DNA of 26,012 nt, from the NCBI GenBank assembly GCA_034189505.1, contig JAXHUR010000048.1, positions 1 to 26,012 of the forward strand. The letters are read 5' to 3'. The DNA comes from Geoalkalibacter_A sp034189505. GTDB taxonomy: Bacteria; Desulfobacterota; Desulfuromonadia; Desulfuromonadales; Geoalkalibacteraceae. The notes under the pieces are model-generated. The model made no database searches, was not told where the DNA came from, and was given only the letters and a program-made list of their open reading frames with translations. Position numbers and translations under genes: made by a program. Of this stretch, positions 7,102-14,530 are shown one piece after another (the stretch's first letter is position 1; every line of letters starts with the position of its first letter).

Positions 7102-7596
7102 ATGGCACATTCGCAAGATATTCTCATGGTCGGTCTGCGGTCCCTGGCGACGTTTGTCGTTTTATGGGAGATCGTTGCCGGCTGGTCACCCGGCTCATGG
7201 GTCGTGGGCAGTGTCGCCGTGCTGGTCGCCACCGCAGTTGCCCTTTGTTTGCGTCCCAGGGAGGCCGGGTCGCTGCGGTGGAGTGGAACCTTTCGGTTCG
7301 TTCCCTATTTTTTTCTCCAGTCCGTGCGGGGGGGGATGGATGTTGCACGGCGCGCCTTTTCCCCCGAAATGCGGCTCGAACCGCTGCTGGTGGAGCATCC
7401 CCTTTCTCTGCCGCAGGGTGGGGCACGCCTTTTCCTGGTGAATGTGGTGAGCCTGCTGCCTGGAACTTTGGGAGCGGATGTCCGCAAAGAATGCCTGGTC
7501 GTACATGCGCTGGATCGCTCTATGGCCGGGGAACTTGCGAACCTCGAGCGGATGGTGGCGAGGATGTTTGACGTTGACGGAGCAGATGTTCTCTGA
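7102..7596 (+). CDS. mrpE: Mrp/Mnh cation:proton antiporter subunit E (MnhE/MbhA-like)
   Basis: A 164-residue inner-membrane subunit of an Mrp-type complex, which exchanges monovalent cations (usually Na+) for protons. Two hydrophobic segments near residues 12-50 are followed by FFLQSVRGGMDVARRAF and VVSLLPGTLGADV, the typical MnhE core and its LxPGTL motif. The C-terminal soluble part (LVVHALD, then an acidic end) also fits. I chose the ATG at 7102 because AAAGGA lies 8 bases upstream and the length is normal; longer in-frame starts at 7042 and earlier are possible. It is the first gene of the operon, and the next gene begins 64 bases later. Confidence 0.88.
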   Translation: MAHSQDILMVGLRSLATFVVLWEIVAGWSPGSWVVGSVAVLVATAVALCLRPREAGSLRWSGTFRFVPYFFLQSVRGGMDVARRAFSPEMRLEPLLVEHPLSLPQGGARLFLVNVVSLLPGTLGADVRKECLVVHALDRSMAGELANLERMVARMFDVDGADVL

Positions 7597-7660
7597 GTAA
7601 AACCTGTGGGGAGCTATCAACTTCATGGTAAACAGTGGCATCCGTGGAGGATCATCTTAA

Positions 7661-7948
7661 ATGGAGCATCTGTGCCTGGGGATGGCGCTGGTTCTGCTGC
7701 TGACCATTGTAGCGGGGCTGTGGCGGGTGATTCAGGGACCCACCGCTGCGGACCGCATGCTGGCGGCTCAGCTGTTTGGAACCGCCGCCGTTGCGATCCT
7801 GCTGCTTCTGGGGCAGGCAAGCGGTGAGACGGCCCTGTGGGACGCGGCGCTGGTGTTCGCCCTTCTCGGCGCGGTGGCGGCGGTGACCTTTGTCCGGCGC
7901 AGCTGGTCGCATGAAGCGGATGTTGAGAAGGACAGCGACGATGTTTGA
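7661..7948 (+). CDS. mrpF: Mrp/Mnh antiporter subunit F
   Basis: A 95-residue membrane protein with three hydrophobic helices. The family signature GPTAADRMLA (residues 26-35), with the conserved Asp31, marks it as MrpF/MnhF (MbhB in archaeal membrane-bound hydrogenase). GGAGG lies 10 bases before the ATG. Its end overlaps the start of mrpG by 8 bases, indicating coupled translation. Confidence 0.9.
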   Translation: MEHLCLGMALVLLLTIVAGLWRVIQGPTAADRMLAAQLFGTAAVAILLLLGQASGETALWDAALVFALLGAVAAVTFVRRSWSHEADVEKDSDDV

Positions 7949-8240
7949 ATCTGCCCTGGCGACCCTGTTTTTCGCGGCCGCTCTCTATTTTTTTCTGGCC
8001 GGCACTTTGGGGCTGCTGCGTTTCCCCGATGTCTTCTGCCGCCTGCATGCCCTGACCAAGGCCGACAACCTCGGCCTGGGATTCATTGTTTTGGGACTCA
8101 TGGTTCTCAGCGACAGCTGGCAGTCTGCGGCGAGGCTGCTGCTGACCTGGCTGCTGGTGATGTTCTCCGGCGCGACGGTCGCGCACCTGGTGTCGCGCAA
8201 GGCGTTGCGTGACGGCATCACACCCTGGAGGAAGCCGTGA
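7941..8240 (+). CDS. mrpG: Mrp/Mnh antiporter subunit G
   Basis: A 99-residue protein with three membrane helices and the MrpG signature GLLRFPDVFCRLHALTKAD, equivalent to the family LRLPDVYTRLHAATKAD motif (MbhC in Mbh). The ATG at 7941 lies inside the end of mrpF, behind GAGAAGGA. The stop codon overlaps the GTG start of the next gene (GTGA). Confidence 0.92.
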   Translation: MFESALATLFFAAALYFFLAGTLGLLRFPDVFCRLHALTKADNLGLGFIVLGLMVLSDSWQSAARLLLTWLLVMFSGATVAHLVSRKALRDGITPWRKP

Positions 8241-9193
8241 CGCTGGTGGGTACGATCTTTGACCTGATCCTGCTGCTGACCCTCTTGTGGCTTGCCTGGC
8301 AGATGCTTGCCTCTGCGGATCTGTTCAAGGCGGTGGTTCTGTTTATCTCATTCGGCCTGCTGCTGGCGCTGGCCTGGGTGCGGCTCGATGCTCCGGATGT
8401 GGCCCTGGCCGAGGCGGCGATCGGTGCCGGAATCACTGGCGCCCTGTTTCTGGCAGCGCTGGGGCGTTTCGGGCATGAGGAGACCGGTGTGCGGCGGCGT
8501 CGCAAAAGCCTCGGCCGACATCTGGCGGCCCCGGTCCTGGTGGCGGCTTTCCTGGTGATGGTCGGAGCTGTCATGCTGCGGTTTTTGCCCAGCCTGCCGA
8601 ACGCAGGCGGTTTAAAGTCGGAGGTTATGGCCCATCTGCCCATGAGTGGTGTGACTCATCCGGTGACAGCGGTCCTGCTCGGTTTTCGAGCTTATGACAC
8701 TCTGCTCGAACTGGGTGTTCTTCTGCTGGCGGTGGTGGCGATCCGGTCGATCGACCTGGGCCCCCCGCCGGAAGACAATATCCCGGTCTCTCCCGCGCAG
8801 AGAGGCTTAAGCCGGATTCTGTTTCCGCTGATGATACTGGTCTCCATCTACCTGTTATGGCGTGGCGGGCATGCCCCGGGCGGGGCTTTCCAGGCGGGCG
8901 CTCTGCTGGGAGCGGGGCTGGTTCTGTATGTATTGAGCGGTGGCGTCCTGATCGCCGGGCCGGGCGGTCTCTATCTGCGCACCCTGATGGCATGCGGGTT
9001 CGCTTTTTTTCTCACGGTGGCGGTCGCAGCCCTGGTTGTTACGGGAATTCCGTTAGTTTATCCGTCCGCAGGCGGCAAGAACCTGATCCTGCTGATCGAA
9101 GCGCTGGCGGGCGCCTCCATTGCGCTCACTCTGGCGCTGGCGGTGTTCGGCGGACGCCTGGAGGAGGATGATGGCGCGGGAGGCGGCTCATGA
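8237..9193 (+). CDS. Fused MbhD-MbhE-MrpB-type antiporter subunit
   Basis: A 318-residue membrane protein combining three units that are separate in archaeal Mbh. Residues 1-80 match the DUF4040/MbhD segment, which is the C-terminal part of MrpA (WVRLDAPDVALAEAAIGAG). Residues 95-170 match MbhE (VTAVLLGFRAYDTLLELGVLL, with Glu158). Residues 190-305 match MrpB/MnhB (LFPLMILVSIYLLWRG and HAPGGAFQAG). It supplies the MrpA C-terminal helices without the large NuoL-like N-terminal domain of MrpA. The GTG start at 8237 follows GGAGGAAG and overlaps the mrpG stop; its own stop overlaps the next ATG (ATGA). Confidence 0.88.
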   Translation: MTLVGTIFDLILLLTLLWLAWQMLASADLFKAVVLFISFGLLLALAWVRLDAPDVALAEAAIGAGITGALFLAALGRFGHEETGVRRRRKSLGRHLAAPVLVAAFLVMVGAVMLRFLPSLPNAGGLKSEVMAHLPMSGVTHPVTAVLLGFRAYDTLLELGVLLLAVVAIRSIDLGPPPEDNIPVSPAQRGLSRILFPLMILVSIYLLWRGGHAPGGAFQAGALLGAGLVLYVLSGGVLIAGPGGLYLRTLMACGFAFFLTVAVAALVVTGIPLVYPSAGGKNLILLIEALAGASIALTLALAVFGGRLEEDDGAGGGS

Positions 9194-9504
9194 ATACGGG
9201 ATCCGGTTTCGTCATTGCCGGTTTTCTGCTCTTTCTACTCGGAGTGCACGGGCTGTTCGCGCGTGAGCATCTGCTGCGCAAGATTCTTGCCGCCAACATC
9301 ATGGGCAGCGGCGTTTTCATGGTCTTTCTCGCCCTGGGGCACGGCGATGCATCCTCCGCGCCGGATCCCGCGCCGCAGGCGATGGTTCTGACCGGGATCG
9401 TGGTGGCGGTGGCGTTCTCCGCGGTGGCGGTGGCGCTGGCAGTGAGAATTCAGCAGTCCCACGGGCGGCCCTATTTCCCGCACGACGGAGAGGAAGATCA
9501 GTGA
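9190..9504 (+). CDS. mrpC: Mrp/Mnh antiporter subunit C (NuoK-like)
   Basis: A 104-residue NuoK-family protein with three helices. The MrpC signature DPAPQAMVLTGIVVAVA corresponds to family DPxPQALVLTxIVI. The first helix pair includes GVHGLFAREHLLRKILAANIMGSG. It corresponds to MbhG. It overlaps its neighbours by 4 bases on both sides (ATGA in front, GTGA behind). Confidence 0.92.
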   Translation: MNTGSGFVIAGFLLFLLGVHGLFAREHLLRKILAANIMGSGVFMVFLALGHGDASSAPDPAPQAMVLTGIVVAVAFSAVAVALAVRIQQSHGRPYFPHDGEEDQ

Positions 9505-10985
9505 GCGGCGAGCTTCACCACCCCTGGGCCCTGTGGATGATTTTCCTGCCGATGGCTGCAGCGGCCGCGGCGTTTCTGCTGCCGCGCCGCGCCGGAGTGA
9601 TCGGGCTGAGCGCGGCGCTGGCGATGCCGCTGCTGGCGGCGCTGGCTGCCTTTTATCTGTATGCGGTCGGCCCTTGGCAATTGACGGCCGGCGGCTGGCC
9701 GCTGCCCCTGGGAATTGCGCTGCGTCTCGACGGACTGGCGGCCATGATGCTGGTGACCTGTGCTGCGGTCGGTCTGGTGGTGAGCGTCTATGCCCTGGGT
9801 TATTTCCCGTCCCGGAGCTCCGGGCGGAGCCAGGCTGGGTATTTCTGGCCTCTGTGGCTTTTTCTGTGGGGCGCGGCGAGCGCCCTGTTCCTTTCTGCTG
9901 ACCTGTTCAACCTCTATGTGACGCTGGAGATGGTGACTCTGGCCTCTGTCGCCCTGGCGGCGCTGGAGGGGCAGCCTGCGGCTCTGAGCGCCGCCATGCG
10001 CTACCTGCTGGTCGGCATGGCTGGTTCTCTGTTTTATCTGCTCGGCGTGGCGCTGCTTTATGCCGCCTATGGGACGGTGGACCTGAGTCTGCTTGGCGAA
10101 GCCATGGCCGCCAATGCTCAGAGCCGCGCCGCGATGGCCCTGATGGTGAGCGGCCTGTTGTTAAAGACGGCGCTTTTCCCGATGCATTTCTGGCTGCCGC
10201 CGGCACACTCCCAGGCGCCTGCGCCGGTGAGCGCGCTGCTGTCGGCGCTGGTGGTCAAAACCTCCTATGTCATCATTCTGCGGTTATGGTTCGAGGTCTT
10301 TCCGGGGGTGGCGGCGCCATTGGCGGGGCATCTGCTCGGTGTCCTGGGGGCAACGGCGATTTTGTGGGGATCGCTGATGGCGCTGCGGCAGAAGCGGCTG
10401 AAACTGCTGGTCGCCTATTCAACCGTTGCCCAGATCGGCTATCTATTTCTGGTCTTCCCTCTGGCGAGCAGCGGCACGGCGGCCAGCGTCTGGGCCGGCG
10501 CCATCTTTTTCATGCTGGCCCATGCCTGCGGCAAAGCCGCCATGTTCCTGGTGGCCGGAGCGATTCATCATACGGCGGGGCATGACCGTATCGACCACCT
10601 GGCCGGTGCCGGCGGTCCGCTGGGCGTACTGGTGGTGGTGTTCGCTCTGGCCTCGGTCACTATTATAGGCCTGCCGCCCAGCGGCGGTTTTTTTGCCAAG
10701 TGGATGCTGCTTGATGCGGCTATCGTGTCCGGGCAGTGGGGGTATGTCCTCGTCATGGCGCTGGGGAGTCTGCTGGCGGCGGCCTATGTGGTGCGCGTTC
10801 TGGCCTGGGCCTTTCTTGATGTCGAGCGGACTCACTACACGCCCCTCCCTTGGGTGATGAAGTGGCCGCCGCTGGCGCTTTCGGTGATTTCTCTGCTGCT
10901 GGGACTTGGCGCTTATGTGCCCGTGATGCTCTCTTTGCTGCAGGCGCCCGTCGCCGGTGCCGTTCTCACTGGAGCCGGGCCATGA
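9501..10985 (+). CDS. mrpD: Mrp-type proton-channel subunit D (first of three)
   Basis: A 494-residue polytopic protein of the NuoL/M/N-MrpD family, expected to form a proton or cation half-channel. Key residues are present: the TM5 glutamate Glu143 in LYVTLEMVTLASVAL, Lys222 in LLLKTALFPMHFWLP, Lys253 in SALVVKTSYV, and a later lysine in HACGKAAMF. GLPPSGGFFAKW marks the helix before the C-terminal part. The order after subunit C makes it the counterpart of MbhH/MrpD. The GTG start overlaps mrpC by 4 bases, and the stop overlaps the next ATG. Confidence 0.9.
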   Translation: MSGELHHPWALWMIFLPMAAAAAAFLLPRRAGVIGLSAALAMPLLAALAAFYLYAVGPWQLTAGGWPLPLGIALRLDGLAAMMLVTCAAVGLVVSVYALGYFPSRSSGRSQAGYFWPLWLFLWGAASALFLSADLFNLYVTLEMVTLASVALAALEGQPAALSAAMRYLLVGMAGSLFYLLGVALLYAAYGTVDLSLLGEAMAANAQSRAAMALMVSGLLLKTALFPMHFWLPPAHSQAPAPVSALLSALVVKTSYVIILRLWFEVFPGVAAPLAGHLLGVLGATAILWGSLMALRQKRLKLLVAYSTVAQIGYLFLVFPLASSGTAASVWAGAIFFMLAHACGKAAMFLVAGAIHHTAGHDRIDHLAGAGGPLGVLVVVFALASVTIIGLPPSGGFFAKWMLLDAAIVSGQWGYVLVMALGSLLAAAYVVRVLAWAFLDVERTHYTPLPWVMKWPPLALSVISLLLGLGAYVPVMLSLLQAPVAGAVLTGAGP

Positions 10986-12478
10986 ACGATTCACTGCTGC
11001 TGTTGGCCATTCTGAGCAGTTCGCTGGTGCCGGGGCTGATTATTTTCGCGCTGCCGGAGCGCAGTCACCGCCTGCGCACCATCCTCAATATGGCGGGGGC
11101 GCTGCTGAAGCTGAGCCTTGTGGCGCTGCTGTTCATTCTGGTTTACCAGGGCCGCTTCCCCGAGCTGCGCATTGCGCTGCTGCCGGGAATGGAACTGGCG
11201 CTGCATGCCGATTCGCTGTCGCTGCTTTTTCTCAGCCTGTCGGCCTTTCTGTGGTTTTTGACCACCGTGTACGCCATCGGCTATCTGGAAGGCTCTCCAC
11301 ATCGAAGCCGCTTTTTCGGTTTCTTCAGCCTGTGCGTCAGTGCCACCACCGGCATCGCGCTTGCCGGTAACCTGGTCACGTTCCTCATTTTTTACGAGAT
11401 GCTGACCCTTTCGACCTTTCCGCTGGTGGTGCATCGCGGCACTCCCGAAGCCCTGAGCGCCGGACGCATTTACCTGACCTACACTCTGAGCGGCGGAGTA
11501 GTGCTGCTGGTGGCCACGGTCTGGCTGCGAACCCTTGTGGGGCCTGTGGACTTCAATGTGTCTGGGATTCTGCCGACTGCCGACCCGGCGCTCTATGGTG
11601 ATTTCAGGATCATCTTTTTTCTGCTGATCGCCGGGTTGGGCGTCAAGGCGGCGCTGGTCCCTTTCCATTCCTGGCTGCCCACCGCTATGGTGGCGCCCGC
11701 CCCGGTCAGCGCGCTGCTGCACGCGGTCGCGGTGGTCAAGGCGGGGGCGTTTGGCATCATGCGTGTAATCTACGGGGTGTACGGCATCGAATTCTGCGCC
11801 TCCCTCGAGGTGCTGGGCCCGCTGGCGCTCGTGGCCTCGGTGACCATCCTCTACGGATCGCTGCGCGCCCTGGCGCAGGAGGATCTCAAGCGGCGGCTCG
11901 CCTTTTCCACGGTCAGCCAGGTTTCCTATATTACCCTCGGGCTGGCTCTGCATGGACCGCTGGCCACTATCGGCGGCCTGGTTCACCTGGTGCACCAGGG
12001 ATTGATGAAGATCACCCTGTTTTTTGGCGCCGGGAACCTGGCCGAAACCCTCGGCATCCACAAGATCAGGGACATGGCGGGGGTAGGCCGCCGCATGCCT
12101 TGGACCATGGGTGCGTTTACCGTTTGCGCCCTGGGCATGATCGGGCTGCCGCCCACGGTGGGTTTTGTCACCAAATGGTACCTCTCGCTGGGGGCTCTGA
12201 CCCTCGATCAACCCTGGGTGGTGGTGCTGCTGATTACCAGCACCGTGCTCAATGCCGCTTATTTCCTGCCGATTCTGCGCACGGTCTGGTTCGATACGCC
12301 CTTGCGTTCGTGGCCAGAGAGTTCGGACATGGCCAAACAGAAGGAAACGCGCTGGGCACTTCTGCTGCCGCCCCTGGTCACCGCCGCGCTGGTGCTGCTT
12401 TTCGGACTGCTGGCCGCTGCGCCTTTCAGCCCGCTGCAATGGGTCCGGTTGATTGCGGCACGGGAGTATGCGCCATGA
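10982..12478 (+). CDS. Mrp-type proton-channel subunit D-like (second of three)
   Basis: A 498-residue polytopic NuoM/N-MrpD family protein. Glu139 in FLIFYEMLTLSTFPLV, Lys222 in LGVKAALVPFHSWLP, Lys253 in LLHAVAVVKAGAFG and the lysine in GLMKITLFFGAG are all in place, so the proton path looks intact. The LLHAVAVVKAG segment resembles MrpA/NuoL-type subunits more than the preceding gene does, so it may stand in for the missing MrpA N-terminal channel (inference). The ATG overlaps the previous stop (ATGA), as does its stop with the next gene. Confidence 0.88.
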   Translation: MNDSLLLLAILSSSLVPGLIIFALPERSHRLRTILNMAGALLKLSLVALLFILVYQGRFPELRIALLPGMELALHADSLSLLFLSLSAFLWFLTTVYAIGYLEGSPHRSRFFGFFSLCVSATTGIALAGNLVTFLIFYEMLTLSTFPLVVHRGTPEALSAGRIYLTYTLSGGVVLLVATVWLRTLVGPVDFNVSGILPTADPALYGDFRIIFFLLIAGLGVKAALVPFHSWLPTAMVAPAPVSALLHAVAVVKAGAFGIMRVIYGVYGIEFCASLEVLGPLALVASVTILYGSLRALAQEDLKRRLAFSTVSQVSYITLGLALHGPLATIGGLVHLVHQGLMKITLFFGAGNLAETLGIHKIRDMAGVGRRMPWTMGAFTVCALGMIGLPPTVGFVTKWYLSLGALTLDQPWVVVLLITSTVLNAAYFLPILRTVWFDTPLRSWPESSDMAKQKETRWALLLPPLVTAALVLLFGLLAAAPFSPLQWVRLIAAREYAP

Positions 12479-14223
12479 CGGCAGAGACTGCTCTGTATCA
12501 GACGCTGTTGGTACTGACCCCGCTGGCCCCCCTTGTCTTGTGTACTCTGCTCTGGGGGGCAGGAGCCAGGGACCGGCTGATCTCTTTTGTGCCCTGGGCG
12601 GCGCTGCCCGGCCTGTTGCTGGCCTTGCTGCCGGATGGGGGAAGCCGCATCGGACTGGATTGGCTGCTGCTTGGCGGACAGCTCGGCCTTGACGGGATGG
12701 GGCGCGTTTTTCTGCTGCTGACCGCCCTGCTGTGGATGTCCGCCGGCCTGCACCTGCGCCAGCTGCTCTCCGACGATTCCCATGCGCGGCGTTTCGCCAT
12801 CTTCTTTCTGCTCGCCATGGGCGGCAACCTGGGGGTGGCTCTTTCCCTGGATATGCTGGGATTTTATCTTTTCTTCGCCCTGATGAGTTTTTCCTCCTAT
12901 GCACTGGTGGTACACGACGGGCGCGATTTTTCCCGCCGCGCCGGGCGGGTTTATCTGATCCTCGTGCTGATGGGAGAGGTCCTGCTGTTCACTGCCCTGG
13001 TGATGCTGGCTCGGCACACCCCTTTTCTGCTGTTGAGCGAGGCCTCCAGTGCGCTCGCCGGCAGCGAGCAGCGAAACCTGATTCTGGCTATTCTGATCAC
13101 GGCGCTGGGGATCAAGCTCGGCATGGTACCGCTGCATTTCTGGCTGCCGCTGGCGCACCCGGCGGCCCCGGTTCCGGCCAGTGCTGTTCTGAGCGGCGCC
13201 ATGATCAAGGCGGGCCTGCTGGGATTGGCGCGCCTGCTGCCGCTGGGGCAGGTGGCTTTGCCGGGGTGGTCCGGCGGACTCGTTGTCGCCGGACTGGTGA
13301 TGGCCTATTACGGTGTGGTCGTCGGCCTGCCGCAGCGTAAAGTCAAGACGGTGCTGGCCTATTCCAGCATCAGCCAGATGGGCTATGGCGTCATTGCCCT
13401 GGGGCTGGGCCTGGCACAGCCTGGCGTCTGGCCGCAGCTGGCCCCGGTGCTGGCATTTTACGCCCTGCACCATGGACTGGCCAAGGGGGCGCTGTTTCTC
13501 GGGGTCTCCATGGCGCCTGTTTCGGGCATGTCCGTTCGGCTGCGCAGGCTGGCGGTACTGGGGCTGCTGTGGCCTGCGCTGGCGCTCAGTGGGGCGCCCT
13601 TTACCAGCGGCGCCCAGGCCAAAGCCGCACTTAAGCCTTTTTTGAAGGAGGCGCCTGCCTATGGGCCATTTCCCCTTTCGGCGCTTTTATCCTGTGCCGC
13701 TGTCGGCACTGCCCTGATCATGGCGCGTTTTCTGTTTCTGATGTATCGCAAACCCTCTGATCGTCCTTCTCCCGGTGCCGCTATGTGGGGCGGCTGGTTG
13801 CTGCTGCTGACGGGAAGCATAGTCTGCGCCGTCGGCTGGTTTCCCGACCCCTGGCTGCACGCCGCGCTGCAGTCCGTTTCCGTCGCACCGGTCTCCGCTC
13901 TGTGGCCGCTGCTGCTTGCCCTACTCATTGCTGTTGCGGCCATGCGGCGGCTGCCGCAGGCCGTGAAAGAGGTTTTTTCTCCACCGCCAGGGGATGTAGG
14001 TGTCCTTGTCGAAAAATTTATCTCGCTGGTATGTGACGCCTTTCGCAAACCCTGGGCTCTGATTGCCGGTGGGAAGTTGTGGAAAACGCTCCGCCTGCCG
14101 CGCGGCAGGTGGTGGCACCGCCTGGCAGTCTATGAGGTGCTTCACGAGACCGAACTGTCTCTGCGCCGATTTCCCGTGGCGGGTGCGGTCTTTTTGTTTA
14201 TATTGCTCCTCTTTATTCTCTGA
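12475..14223 (+). CDS. Mrp-type proton-channel subunit D-like (third of three), TM5 Glu replaced by Ala
   Basis: A 582-residue polytopic protein of the same family, longer at the C-terminus, where a soluble stretch (HETELSLRRFPV) precedes a final hydrophobic helix. Lys214 in LGIKLGMVPLHFWLP, Lys245 in SGAMIKAGLLG and Lys337 in HHGLAKGALFL are conserved. The TM5 segment reads FYLFFALMSFSSYALV, where relatives have a WE or FE: Ala135 (codon GCC at 12877) sits at the invariant Glu. A glutamate occurs one helix later (Glu168, in LVLMGEVLLF). The segment expected to read GFxxKW is SGAQAKAALK. It is the last gene of the operon. Confidence 0.86.
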   Translation: MTAETALYQTLLVLTPLAPLVLCTLLWGAGARDRLISFVPWAALPGLLLALLPDGGSRIGLDWLLLGGQLGLDGMGRVFLLLTALLWMSAGLHLRQLLSDDSHARRFAIFFLLAMGGNLGVALSLDMLGFYLFFALMSFSSYALVVHDGRDFSRRAGRVYLILVLMGEVLLFTALVMLARHTPFLLLSEASSALAGSEQRNLILAILITALGIKLGMVPLHFWLPLAHPAAPVPASAVLSGAMIKAGLLGLARLLPLGQVALPGWSGGLVVAGLVMAYYGVVVGLPQRKVKTVLAYSSISQMGYGVIALGLGLAQPGVWPQLAPVLAFYALHHGLAKGALFLGVSMAPVSGMSVRLRRLAVLGLLWPALALSGAPFTSGAQAKAALKPFLKEAPAYGPFPLSALLSCAAVGTALIMARFLFLMYRKPSDRPSPGAAMWGGWLLLLTGSIVCAVGWFPDPWLHAALQSVSVAPVSALWPLLLALLIAVAAMRRLPQAVKEVFSPPPGDVGVLVEKFISLVCDAFRKPWALIAGGKLWKTLRLPRGRWWHRLAVYEVLHETELSLRRFPVAGAVFLFILLLFIL

Positions 14224-14530
14224 ATGGGGGGGCTTTCTTCAGATGAATTTCTGCAAGTATCCCGCTTTATCCTTGCTTCCCCGGCAAGAGTGGGTTTGTG
14301 TCTTTTCCCGTCGCACACCCCGGCTCCAATTTTATCGGCAAGGGGGCGGCTATCGCTTCTGACCTGGATAGGGCGGTTTTACATTGAAGCCGTGATCTGT
14401 TGGATTATACTTTCTCACAGGAGTTGCCAGCGCGGATAAAAGTATCTGCGCGTACGGTCTCGGTCTTCCTCAGCTGGAGGCGCCGGGCCGTTTTGATTCA
14501 GAAGGTGGGGAGCGACATGGAGTTGAAGCA
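14224..14530 (+). other. Intergenic region between the Mrp operon and the flavocytochrome gene
   Basis: About 300 bases with no convincing gene. No strong terminator is visible after the Mrp operon; the best hairpin (CTTGC/GCAAG near 14271-14287) has only 5 pairs and no U-run. A sigma-70 promoter is present at 14384-14411. A five-codon reading frame (ATG at 14517, MELKQ) ends in an overlap with the next start codon and is probably chance. Confidence 0.5.
14384..14411 (+). promoter_or_regulatory. sigma-70 promoter for the flavocytochrome-tamAB cluster
   Basis: TTGAAG (14384-14389) and TATACT (14406-14411) are 16 bases apart, giving a leader of roughly 110 bases. This makes the flavocytochrome gene separable from the Mrp operon, though read-through cannot be excluded. 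Confidence 0.6.

Noticed and set aside
10991..12904. 637-codon antisense frame across the Mrp D-type genes
   Set aside because: A long open antisense frame is common in GC-rich coding DNA; the translation is Gln/Arg/His-rich with no domain, while the plus strand encodes clear channel proteins.
14224..14439. 71-codon frame after the Mrp operon
   Set aside because: No ribosome site and no coding character; it includes the promoter at 14384-14411.
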